Shown in pieces: positions 1-7,053 of a stretch of DNA of 7,581 nucleotides. Position 1 is the first letter of the stretch; the number at the start of each line of letters is the position of its first letter. This DNA is from JAAZNV01 sp049297375. Lineage in GTDB: Bacteria > Patescibacteriota > WWE3 > UBA101185 > UBA10185. The notes beneath the pieces are model-generated. The model did no database searches and was not told the DNA's origin. It was given only the letters and a program-made list of their open reading frames with translations. A program made the translations under genes and the position numbers. The DNA is taken from positions 1-7,581 of the forward strand of contig JBAQUF010000086.1 in the NCBI GenBank assembly GCA_049297375.1. The letters run 5' to 3'.

Positions 1-104
1 ACATCGTAGATATTCTTAAGATCTTTTTCTATGGTCTTTTCTTGTTTGTAGGCAGGGATAATTACAGAAACTAATTTTTTGGTGTTAACGACGTTTTTAA
101 CCAT
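1..104 (-). CDS. Family 2 glycosyltransferase, N-terminal fragment (3'-partial)
   Basis: Only the first 34 codons lie in the window. The peptide begins MVKNVVNTKK and continues LVSVIIPAYKQEKTIEKDLK, the beta strand and first helix of the GT-A nucleotide-sugar binding fold in GT2 enzymes; the usual AYNEE is here AYKQE. Such enzymes work on the cytoplasmic face, either adding sugars to a lipid-linked glycan or, in the DPM1/polyprenyl-phosphate-sugar synthase branch, making the donors that GT-C enzymes consume. The fragment cannot tell which. The ATG at 104 follows directly after an in-frame TAG and no other ATG, GTG or TTG occurs in frame before the conserved strand, so the start is forced, yet no Shine-Dalgarno is visible. 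It overlaps the flippase gene by 34 bases. Confidence 0.75.
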   Translation of the reverse strand, partial: MVKNVVNTKKLVSVIIPAYKQEKTIEKDLKNIYD

Positions 105-1357
105 CTAGATTTTTGGGCATAAAAGTAAATTACTAATAAAGCTAACGTTATTATACATGCAAAAATATTTGCTCCTATAACTTCATACAAAGATGAATGA
201 TGGATACTTATAAGAACGTATTGCAGAACTACCCCAGGAAGAAGGAGTAAAGATACGTTTGCCTTTTCAATAGCAAGAAAAAATGTAGTAAGAAAATTAA
301 CAAGGACAAACAAAGAAACACCAATGGAAAACATTGGAAGATACCTAACGGAATTTTCAAAACTCTTTCCAAAAAACACTCTTGTGATTAAACCTGGAAA
401 TACTGAGTAGCTAAAAACTCCTATCAAAAGAACACCGGTGAGAATTATTAGTAAGTTTTTTAATCTTGGATAAAAATCTTCTTTTTTTGCATATAAGGCA
501 GATACCTTTGGAAACATTACTATAGTTACAGCACCTGCCCCAAACAAAAGAATCTTTCCAAGGGTTACAGCACCCGCATAATATCCTGCTTCCAGTGGTG
601 AAAAATACTTTTTAACTAAAATAAGATCTGTATTTATTAAAGAAGTAGTAAAAAGGTGGGTAAGCACTACAGGTAAGCTAAATGAAAGTATCTTCTTATA
701 CTCTTTAGTTAGGTCCATCTTCTTGCCTACCTTTAAGTTAAAACCTAAGAGAGTAAATCCTAAGATAATTGTTAAAGTTGAAGAAATTGTCAATCCCTTA
801 AATACACCTACTAAACCAAATCCTGCAAAAACAAGCACCGTAGGAAATAAGAATCTATTTAAGCAGGATAAAACCTGAAATAATGAAAATCTTTTAAATT
901 TCTGCAAACCTCTGATAAAGCTTGGTGGTACACCATTTAAGATTGCTAATCCTACGCCTACTGCAAAGAAAATAACTACATTAACATTACTTATCTTAAA
1001 TAAATTGGAAATAAGGTATCTAGAGAAAAAAACTATTGAGAATAAGACACCACCGGTTAATAGTGAAAACTTAGATATGTTAATAAATAACAGCTTAAGC
1101 TTTTCTTTTTCTTCATTAACATACAAACTTGTAGATACATTAACTAAAGAAACTCCTAAGACTGTAGATACAACGCCGATTAAACTTGATAAAGAAAGAA
1201 GAGTATTAAAAGATCCATAATCTTCAACTGATAACTTTCTTCCTAGAACAAACTGCAAAAGATAACTAAAAAAGGATCCAATAATAGTTCCTGTACCTAC
1301 AAGTATAGTTTCATATAAGTCTTTATTCCCTTTTATTCCTTTTAACTTATCTATCAT
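71..1357 (-). CDS. Wzx-like polysaccharide flippase (MOP superfamily), complete
   Basis: A 428-residue protein that is hydrophobic almost throughout, with about 12-14 predicted membrane segments, the normal size for Wzx/RfbX-type O-unit or exopolysaccharide flippases. Seen in the sequence: FVLGRKLSVEDYGSFNTLLS at 36-55, the typical end of helix 1 and start of helix 2; SFSLPVVLTHLF at 225-236; and INTDLILVKKYFSPLEAGYY at 241-260 followed by MFPKVS at 281-286, the start of the second half of the fold. FFGKSFENSVRYLP (328-341) aligns with the partial flippase at the upstream end of the window. Family members move lipid-linked saccharides across the cytoplasmic membrane. The start is the only ATG in reach and overlaps the upstream gene by 11 bases, but no clear Shine-Dalgarno precedes it, so translation may depend on coupling. 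Its 3' end overlaps the GT2 gene by 34 bases. Confidence 0.85.
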   Translation of the reverse strand: MIDKLKGIKGNKDLYETILVGTGTIIGSFFSYLLQFVLGRKLSVEDYGSFNTLLSLSSLIGVVSTVLGVSLVNVSTSLYVNEEKEKLKLLFINISKFSLLTGGVLFSIVFFSRYLISNLFKISNVNVVIFFAVGVGLAILNGVPPSFIRGLQKFKRFSLFQVLSCLNRFLFPTVLVFAGFGLVGVFKGLTISSTLTIILGFTLLGFNLKVGKKMDLTKEYKKILSFSLPVVLTHLFTTSLINTDLILVKKYFSPLEAGYYAGAVTLGKILLFGAGAVTIVMFPKVSALYAKKEDFYPRLKNLLIILTGVLLIGVFSYSVFPGLITRVFFGKSFENSVRYLPMFSIGVSLFVLVNFLTTFFLAIEKANVSLLLLPGVVLQYVLISIHHSSLYEVIGANIFACIITLALLVIYFYAQKSRWLKTSLTPKN

Positions 1358-3017
1358 TTACAGGAGTCTCATTAAAATAAACATTGTAAAGAGGAGCATC
1401 TCTAAGCTTAATAGTATCAACATATCTCAATCTAAATCTGTTTTCTACTGATGCAGTGTCATCCCACACGGGGTAAACAAAATACTTTGTTCTTTCTGCA
1501 AATGGAGTTAAGGATTCAATAACAGGCCATGCTCCAAATTCCCTAAAAAAAGGCCATATTTGAGTGTAATATTTTTCTCTAAAGGCTACAGTTAACAAAG
1601 GGTCAAGATTACTTCCATGATGTACATAAACTAATTCTTCAAATGAAGTGTTATAAGAAGGTTTTAAATTATCTCTTTTAGAAACATCCTTAAAATATTT
1701 AACAACATTACTTGTTCCTATCAACCACTTTGGTTCTAGAACCTTAACTCCGGTTTTTATTCCACCAAACATAGGGTTGTAGTAAGACATATACTCAGGA
1801 TGAAGATACAAAGCAGTTAAAATAGCAGGAATCATAAATATTACTATTTGTATTTTCTTAAAATTAAGTTTTTCAAACATCCAAATAAAAAACATAGACG
1901 AAACCAGCGACATAACCACAAGTTCAGGAAGAATGTATCTATCTAATTTCTTTGATGGGAGGGTTAGTTGAATAAAATAAAAGAAAACAAAGATAAGGAG
2001 AAAATCCATAAATTTTCTTAAATCTGGTGATAATTTCTTTCTTACAAACAAAGATCCAATAAAACCAATAAGAAGATAAATTGATGACCTAAATCCTAAG
2101 ACTACAAAGTAGAAGCTAGGACCTGGATTTTCTACCAACTTACCAAAATAGTACTGAATATGGTCTCCTTCTACACCAACAGAAGCTATACCTTCATATA
2201 AAGTTTTAAATACCACTAAAGGTTGAACCCACATAGCAGGCCAAAAAACAAAGAATGTTGTCATTAAAACTCCAAACCACATAAAAAACGTCTTTAGAAA
2301 CATTAAAAGTACTTTCTTTGCATCTGCTTTATCACCTTTCCTTTTCTCTAAGAGGAATATAATGGTTGATAAACTGCAGAAAGGAAGTAGAAAAATAGCA
2401 GAAGTCTTAGTAAGAAGGGCAAGTCCAGCAAATATCCCAGAAATAATTAATCTCTTATAGTTTTTATCACTAAGAAAATAGTAGTAAAGCCAAACAACAC
2501 TAGCTAGCATGAATGTGGAAACCAATCCTTCAAGATGAATTACTCTGGTTAAAGCAAGATAAAATGGTTCAAATGACAAAAAGAAAATAGATATCAATGC
2601 ATATTTAAGTCCAAAGACATTTCTTAAGACGTAAAATACTAAGGATAAGACAAGACCAATAACACAAACTATTAAAAACTTCTGCATAAAATCCAACTGA
2701 AATATAACTCCAATATTGTCATCAGCAGATAAAGATGTATTTGTTAACATACTGTAAGCAGAATTTATTTTTACTGCAACACCTGATATCCACATTAAAG
2801 TTACACCTGGATGATACTTTTGAAGAGTATTTTTAAAATTTCCTGATGAAATGCCGGTACCAAAATCATATGACCTTGCTTTCCACCTCCAAACATCAGT
2901 ATTAAAGTTATCATGCCCTAAACTTGGAACTCTCATTAATACAAAAAGAGTAAACACAATAAATTCGTATTTAAACTTTACAAGAAAATTCTTTATTTTA
3001 TTTAATAATTTCTTCAT
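1347..3017 (-). CDS. GT-C fold membrane glycosyltransferase, PMT/ArnT-like (third of three, paralogue of the first)
   Basis: A 556-residue polytopic protein with about ten or more hydrophobic segments (about 17-405) and a soluble C-terminal domain of about 125 residues. The motif series repeats that of the gene at 4523-6175: NTDVWRW at 39-45 (Asp41, candidate catalytic acid), YHPGVTLMW at 68-76, LSFEPF (147-152), TRVIHLEGL (157-165; Glu163 where the other copy has Asp), LLTKTS (201-206), FWPAMW (258-263) and LPSKKLDRYILP (353-364). It also has the HPEYMSYYNPMFGG segment (406-419) common at the end of the membrane core in this family and eroded in the other copy. The inferred role is transfer of a sugar from a polyprenyl-phosphate carrier on the outer membrane face; substrate unknown. 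The C-terminal domain shows no obvious similarity to that of the first copy. The ATG at 3017 was chosen over the TTG at 3038 for its ribosome binding site. It overlaps the next gene by 11 bases. Confidence 0.85.
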   Translation of the reverse strand: MKKLLNKIKNFLVKFKYEFIVFTLFVLMRVPSLGHDNFNTDVWRWKARSYDFGTGISSGNFKNTLQKYHPGVTLMWISGVAVKINSAYSMLTNTSLSADDNIGVIFQLDFMQKFLIVCVIGLVLSLVFYVLRNVFGLKYALISIFFLSFEPFYLALTRVIHLEGLVSTFMLASVVWLYYYFLSDKNYKRLIISGIFAGLALLTKTSAIFLLPFCSLSTIIFLLEKRKGDKADAKKVLLMFLKTFFMWFGVLMTTFFVFWPAMWVQPLVVFKTLYEGIASVGVEGDHIQYYFGKLVENPGPSFYFVVLGFRSSIYLLIGFIGSLFVRKKLSPDLRKFMDFLLIFVFFYFIQLTLPSKKLDRYILPELVVMSLVSSMFFIWMFEKLNFKKIQIVIFMIPAILTALYLHPEYMSYYNPMFGGIKTGVKVLEPKWLIGTSNVVKYFKDVSKRDNLKPSYNTSFEELVYVHHGSNLDPLLTVAFREKYYTQIWPFFREFGAWPVIESLTPFAERTKYFVYPVWDDTASVENRFRLRYVDTIKLRDAPLYNVYFNETPVNDR

Positions 3018-4542
3018 TTTGATACCTATAAATCTCAATATTAGGGCCTAATCTTAATTTATTACTAAAAGATTCTTCTTTTACCAAGTAAGAAGAGTTC
3101 TTAGAAAGAAAATCCGTAGAATTCTCGGGATCAAGAACAACAACTAAGGCACTGCTCACACTTTTTAAACCATCAAAATTTTTCTTAGCGTTAACTCCTA
3201 ACTCTCCAAATACATCAGATGCTTTTGTATCGTTATAGAATACATTTTCTCCCAACTTAAGATTTGAAACAAGCCACTTGTATAAATCATTTCTTGTATC
3301 CCCTCTATAAAAGGAGTAAGAGTTTCTAACTGAAAAGAATACTAGAGGAAAACACATTAGAAAAACAAACAACAAAGAGTAAAGTTTTTTCTTTGTATTT
3401 AACCAAGTGGAAATTTGTGATACAAAAAATCCAAATATTACAGCAGCAAATGGGTAAAAGATAAAATAGTAGTGAGCCCTTGTATTTTTAAATCCAGATA
3501 TGTACCAAAAAAGTAACAAGAAATTTAAGCATAGAAATATTAGCTTATACTCGTTATCACCAACCTTCCTTCTTGCTATCCTAAATATCGAATAGGCAAG
3601 TGTTAACACAAAGGCAATAATTGTTACCCAACCCATGTTATTTGCTACACTTATGAAAAGTTCATTAAAGAACTGACTAAAGTGTTCTGAAAAGCTTACA
3701 GAGCCAACATTAGTAAACTGCCAAAAAGCTCCCTTTGGACCATCTGTTCTTGAGAAAGTCTTGAAATCCAAAAGAGCAAATGGAGTACCTATCAAAAAGC
3801 CTGCTAAAGCACTAACCCCGGATAAAAACAAGGCTGAAATGCCTCTAAAATCCAATATTTTAGCCTTTTCTCCATCAGATTGCTTCTTTCTCAGTATTCC
3901 TAAGAAGTGAGCTGTAGGGACCATTAAAGCCGATAAACCACCATTATACTTAATAGAAGCTGCTAAACCAATAAAAAACCCAGAGAACACATAATTCTTA
4001 AGTTTTGAATCCTCTAGTATAAAACATGAGAAATAAAGACCCCAAGAAAGAAGAAAGACCATGGGAACATCCCCCAAGGAATAGTGAGAATGCCAGACAT
4101 GGTAAGGAAGAAAAGCCATACAAAAGGCAGCAAACAAAGCAGCTTTTCCACTAAACAGCTTTTTAGCAGATAGGTAAACTGGTATAACTGTTAAAGCTCC
4201 AAGCATTGCTGATAAACATCTTGTTAGGTAGTAAAAGATAACAGTGTCATCCCACGTTAGTGGAAACAACACTCTAAAACTTTCCTTTAACTTTAAGATC
4301 TCCAATATATTTCTAAATCTAGAAAATATCATGTAAAAAAAATAGTTGAAATAAATATACAAATGGGGCCAATCAAAATGCTTAGGATTTAAGTTGAATC
4401 TTATTCCTAATGCGGATCTAACAATAGTTGGTTCATCTGGATGAAATATAAAAGGAAAACCATGAGTAATTCCAGTCAATCTTAAAGCTAATGCACAAAG
4501 TAAAATTATTAAAAGTATTATCTTATTTTTCTTTTTTAACAT
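2998..4542 (-). CDS. GT-C fold membrane glycosyltransferase, PMT_2/GT39-like (second of three, divergent)
   Basis: A 514-residue protein beginning MLKKKNKI and entering its first membrane helix at once (about residues 8-20). The first outer loop carries FHPDE at 33-37, the classic acidic pair of PMT-type enzymes (Asp36, Glu37 as candidate catalytic residues), followed by DWPHLYIY at 57-64 in the KPPL-like position. Then come HVWHSHYSLGDVP (148-160, with Asp158), GLAASIKYNG (192-201) and FKNTRAHYYFIFYPF (351-365, Arg355, Tyr358/359), which sits where the other two copies have KKxDRY. About ten or eleven hydrophobic segments end near residue 404. A C-terminal soluble part of about 105 residues starts DTRNDLYKWL and ends in GPNIEIYRY, a tail seen in many such enzymes. 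The expected role is sugar transfer from a polyprenyl-phosphate donor on the outer membrane face. It lacks HPGVTLMW and is only distantly related to its two neighbours, so it probably differs in donor or acceptor. It overlaps the next gene by 20 bases. Confidence 0.85.
   Translation of the reverse strand: MLKKKNKIILLIILLCALALRLTGITHGFPFIFHPDEPTIVRSALGIRFNLNPKHFDWPHLYIYFNYFFYMIFSRFRNILEILKLKESFRVLFPLTWDDTVIFYYLTRCLSAMLGALTVIPVYLSAKKLFSGKAALFAAFCMAFLPYHVWHSHYSLGDVPMVFLLSWGLYFSCFILEDSKLKNYVFSGFFIGLAASIKYNGGLSALMVPTAHFLGILRKKQSDGEKAKILDFRGISALFLSGVSALAGFLIGTPFALLDFKTFSRTDGPKGAFWQFTNVGSVSFSEHFSQFFNELFISVANNMGWVTIIAFVLTLAYSIFRIARRKVGDNEYKLIFLCLNFLLLFWYISGFKNTRAHYYFIFYPFAAVIFGFFVSQISTWLNTKKKLYSLLFVFLMCFPLVFFSVRNSYSFYRGDTRNDLYKWLVSNLKLGENVFYNDTKASDVFGELGVNAKKNFDGLKSVSSALVVVLDPENSTDFLSKNSSYLVKEESFSNKLRLGPNIEIYRYQNEEIIK
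3025..3027 (-). promoter_or_regulatory. Short ribosome binding site supporting the start of the third GT-C gene at 3017
   Basis: The minus strand reads TATAGGTATCAAA before the ATG at 3017, giving an AGG core with 7 bases of spacing. It is a weaker match than at the two junctions before it, but it favours this ATG, followed by the Lys-rich MKKLLNKIKNF, over the TTG at 3038 that also opens the frame. Confidence 0.6.
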
Positions 4543-6175
4543 ATATCCTCCAATACTCAAGGCCATTAATCCATATGGAAGAATCCTTTTCAAATGTATA
4601 TTTGCTATCTTTTATATCCTCAGGAATATCTTCATTTACACCCAAGACTAAAAGATCATACTGTCCAGGACCTGATACTCTTACATCAAATGCTTTCGAG
4701 TTTGGATAAATAGCTTTCATTGGTTTTGTATCAATAAATGCTATCTTTGGAGTCATAAGATTCTTTGAGTTGCCATATTTTTTAACAATAAAATCCTTAA
4801 GATTATGTATTCCAATTCCAAAAGGCTTTTGAGCAACTATTTTGTTTGCAATTTGTGAGTTTATAAATAGAGGGCTGGTGTAAGTAAAGTAGTATGGGTA
4901 AATCTTAATAAGAGGAACAACCCAAAATGTTACAGATAACAAAAACATTGTGAACCCAAATATAAACTTTCCTGTCTCGCTTTTTAAACTTGTAAATACT
5001 CTTTTGTACCCAACAACAGCAAGGTATGCCATAAATGGATATACAACTATCATGTATCTGTCTATTTTCTTTGTTGGAAATGCCATACTAAAAATATACC
5101 CAAGGTAAAAAACAAGAATGTATAAACCAAAATTCAGATACTTTTTATTAACACTTCCAAATATATTTTTAACACCATTCCTAATATTTTCTTTTACACC
5201 TATAACGAGCCCTTTAATAGATGAGATTACAGTTAGTACACACCCAATAATCACAAATGGACTTGTCTTAACAAGAAGAACCAAAGGATAGAACCAAAAT
5301 CCAGGATCCCTTGTGTACTCTCCAAATACAACCTGCCCATGACCTTTTCTTATACCTACTCTAGCTGCTTCTTTAAATATTAAAGAAAGATAATAAACAG
5401 GATTTTTCCAAAGAGCTGGAAAGAACATAAAGGTAAACAAAACAAAGAAGAGTAGGGTGTAACCAGCATAAGGGAATATTCTTTTGTATTGTTTTGAAGA
5501 AATAAAGTAAGCTAATGAATAAAAAACTACAAAAAGAACAGCTCCTATGGAAACACTTTTAGTAAGAAATGACAAAGCAAGAAATAGTCCAGAAAGCAAA
5601 GACATTCCTACAGATGTTTTCTTAAGATTAAGAAATGAAAAGATTATTGCTAGAAATAAAAGAAGAGATAGCAGTGCATCCATATGATACAAACGAGAAT
5701 TACCAACAAAGAAAGGTTCCAAGGAAAAGAAAAGAACTGTTAAGTAAGATTTACTAAAACCTACTATTTTAGAAAGAACATAAATTATTAGTAGGGAAAG
5801 AATAAGTTGAACAACAACTAAAGAAAACTTAGCAACAAAATCAAACGATTCAAAATTATATAAATTGTAGTCCTTTATATTTGTTACTTGTTTAAATATT
5901 TCAATTGGAACACCTGTAACCCACATTAAGGTAACCCCAGGGTGATAATGTTGGTATGTCTTTTCAAATTGAAAAAACTTTAGACCAACAACAAACTGTT
6001 GAGATCTATAATGCCAGTTAACACCATCTGGGTTTATTGTATCTTTGGATAAGTAAGGAACTCTTGTTGCAAAAAACAACAACACAAAAACCAATAAAAG
6101 TACATACCTTGATAACCTGTTTTCTTCAGCTTTTCCAAAAAAAGAAAATGCGTTACGCATCTTTACCAAGAGCAT
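4523..6175 (-). CDS. GT-C fold membrane glycosyltransferase, PMT/ArnT-like (first of three)
   Basis: A 550-residue protein with ten or more hydrophobic segments from about residue 23 to 425 and a soluble, probably extracytoplasmic C-terminal domain of about 110 residues. After the first helix comes the luminal loop with NPDG at 48-51, where Asp50 is the candidate catalytic acid, then YHPGVTLMW at 77-85, which occupies the place of the KPPL-type motif of PMT_2/ArnT enzymes. Later motifs are SLEPF (151-155), SRLYHMDALLS (160-170, Arg161, His164, Asp166), FLTKS (203-207) and FPTKKIDRYM (366-375). Enzymes of this fold transfer a sugar from a polyprenyl-phosphate carrier to a lipid, glycan or protein on the outer face of the membrane; which sugar and acceptor is unknown here. 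Core motifs and their order match the gene at 1347-3017, so the two are paralogues. The start at 6175 follows the Shine-Dalgarno rather than the TTG at 6190. It overlaps the next gene by 20 bases. Confidence 0.85.
   Translation of the reverse strand: MLLVKMRNAFSFFGKAEENRLSRYVLLLVFVLLFFATRVPYLSKDTINPDGVNWHYRSQQFVVGLKFFQFEKTYQHYHPGVTLMWVTGVPIEIFKQVTNIKDYNLYNFESFDFVAKFSLVVVQLILSLLIIYVLSKIVGFSKSYLTVLFFSLEPFFVGNSRLYHMDALLSLLLFLAIIFSFLNLKKTSVGMSLLSGLFLALSFLTKSVSIGAVLFVVFYSLAYFISSKQYKRIFPYAGYTLLFFVLFTFMFFPALWKNPVYYLSLIFKEAARVGIRKGHGQVVFGEYTRDPGFWFYPLVLLVKTSPFVIIGCVLTVISSIKGLVIGVKENIRNGVKNIFGSVNKKYLNFGLYILVFYLGYIFSMAFPTKKIDRYMIVVYPFMAYLAVVGYKRVFTSLKSETGKFIFGFTMFLLSVTFWVVPLIKIYPYYFTYTSPLFINSQIANKIVAQKPFGIGIHNLKDFIVKKYGNSKNLMTPKIAFIDTKPMKAIYPNSKAFDVRVSGPGQYDLLVLGVNEDIPEDIKDSKYTFEKDSSIWINGLEYWRIYVKKEK
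4546..4551 (-). promoter_or_regulatory. Ribosome binding site that sets the start of the second GT-C gene at 4542
   Basis: The minus strand reads GGAGGA, then TAT, then the ATG at 4542. The spacing is short but the match is strong and sits inside the last codons (Trp-Arg) of the upstream gene. The open frame runs on to a TTG at 4593, but that would enlarge the overlap with the upstream gene to 71 bases and add 17 residues before a typical Lys-rich N-terminus. Confidence 0.75.
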
Positions 6176-7043
6176 ATAAAACTCCTCCAATCAAACTCAC
6201 ACCAAGTCTTGATAAGTGGTAAATAATAGAAGCAGAAAAAGCAGTATCTGTAGGGACACCTACAAGAGAAAACATACTCATATACAAAGCATCTTGAACC
6301 CCATATCCATTAAGTGAAGGAATAAAAAACCCTGCCAGCGTAATTATAGGAAATGCTAAGAATGAATAAAAAACTGGAAGTTTTACCCCAATAGCCATAA
6401 ATGTAAAGTATTGAGTAAGAATAGAAAGAACCTGAACAATAACAGAAGAAAACATTGCTATAATCAACACCTTTGGATAGTTCTTGTATATCACAAGAGC
6501 ATTGTAAATCTTTCCAAAAAACTTAAATTTAGTCTTGCTTAGAAGCCTTAAGATATACAAACCTAAGTAAATTCCCATTATAAGCCAAAGAATAAGAACT
6601 AAAACCCCAAACCCTAAGTTTTTAGATAAACTTAACAATGCAATTAAGGCAAGCATAGCAATGCCCGTGAATCTTTCCGTAAATACAGATGAAAATCCTA
6701 TTGCAGAGTTGTTAATCTTTTTTGAAAGTTTATACACTTTGTAAACATCGCCACCAACACTAGTAGGCATAAAGTTGTTAAAAAATGCTCCTATAAAGTA
6801 GAGATTAAAAAGATACAAAGGAGATACATCTTTTGCTTCATCATGGATAAGAAGAGATTTCCACCTAAAAGAACTAACTACATAATGAGAAACGATAAGA
6901 AGAAAAATTAAAGGAATAAATCTCCAATTCAAAAGCTTAAAGTTTTTAATTAACTCATTCTTATCTACTTTAGTAAGAACAAGATAAGAAATTAAGGCAA
7001 TACTAACTGTTATTTTTAGTAATGTTTTAAGTTTTTCTTTCAT
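6153..7043 (-). CDS. YbhN / LPG_synthase_TM family integral membrane protein (flippase-like)
   Basis: A 296-residue polytopic membrane protein with about seven or eight hydrophobic segments and no soluble domain, the usual size for the stand-alone form of the lysylphosphatidylglycerol synthase transmembrane family (PF03706, formerly UPF0104). The family signatures are visible in order: FNNFMPTSVGGDVYK at 88-102, SVFTERFTG at 119-127, and FIPSLNGYGVQDALY at 240-254, the counterpart of the usual P-x-x-x-G-x-G-x-x-E/D motif. The C-terminal aminoacyl-transferase domain of MprF is absent, so it is not an MprF-type lysyl-PG synthase. Stand-alone members often lie in glycan or glycolipid clusters and are suspected of moving or binding lipid-linked substrates; their activity is poorly established. 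The start is fixed by a good ribosome binding site 3 bases after the upstream stop. Its 3' end overlaps the next gene by 23 bases, consistent with one transcript. Confidence 0.85.
   Translation of the reverse strand: MKEKLKTLLKITVSIALISYLVLTKVDKNELIKNFKLLNWRFIPLIFLLIVSHYVVSSFRWKSLLIHDEAKDVSPLYLFNLYFIGAFFNNFMPTSVGGDVYKVYKLSKKINNSAIGFSSVFTERFTGIAMLALIALLSLSKNLGFGVLVLILWLIMGIYLGLYILRLLSKTKFKFFGKIYNALVIYKNYPKVLIIAMFSSVIVQVLSILTQYFTFMAIGVKLPVFYSFLAFPIITLAGFFIPSLNGYGVQDALYMSMFSLVGVPTDTAFSASIIYHLSRLGVSLIGGVLYALGKDA
6182..6188 (-). promoter_or_regulatory. Ribosome binding site that sets the start of the first GT-C gene at 6175
   Basis: The minus strand reads GGAGGAG, then six bases (TTTTAT), then the ATG at 6175. 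This near-perfect Shine-Dalgarno inside the 3' end of the YbhN-type gene decides the start. The open frame extends to a TTG at 6190, but that TTG overlaps the motif itself and has no site of its own. A third candidate ATG at 6160 has only a weak upstream match. Confidence 0.85.
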
Positions 7044-7046
7044 GTT

Positions 7047-7053
7047 TCACCTC
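7047..7053 (-). promoter_or_regulatory. Ribosome binding site for the YbhN-type gene, containing the upstream stop codon
   Basis: The minus strand reads GAGGTGA, then AAC, then the ATG at 7043; the AGG core lies 6 bases from the ATG. The TGA at the end of this motif is also the stop codon of the upstream flippase, so termination and re-initiation are almost certainly coupled. It supports the ATG at 7043 as the start. Confidence 0.75.

Noticed and set aside
1005..1220. Open frame of 71 codons on the plus strand
   Set aside because: It lies wholly antisense to the well-supported flippase gene, its product is Lys/Thr/Asn-rich low-complexity sequence, and no family features are seen.
2851..3051. 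Open frames on the plus strand at 2851-3051, 4491-4709 and 6037-6222
   Set aside because: All cross junctions between well-supported minus-strand genes, are short, and read like mirror-frame translations of membrane protein genes.
1347..6175. Recent duplication or recombination between the two paralogous GT-C genes
   Set aside because: Even across the identical octapeptide the codons differ at most degenerate positions, and the flanking sequence is diverged, so no recent gene conversion tract is visible.
6153..7043. MprF (lysyl-phosphatidylglycerol synthase)
   Set aside because: Only the transmembrane LPG_synthase_TM part is present; the catalytic aminoacyl-transferase domain and the extra membrane half of MprF are missing.
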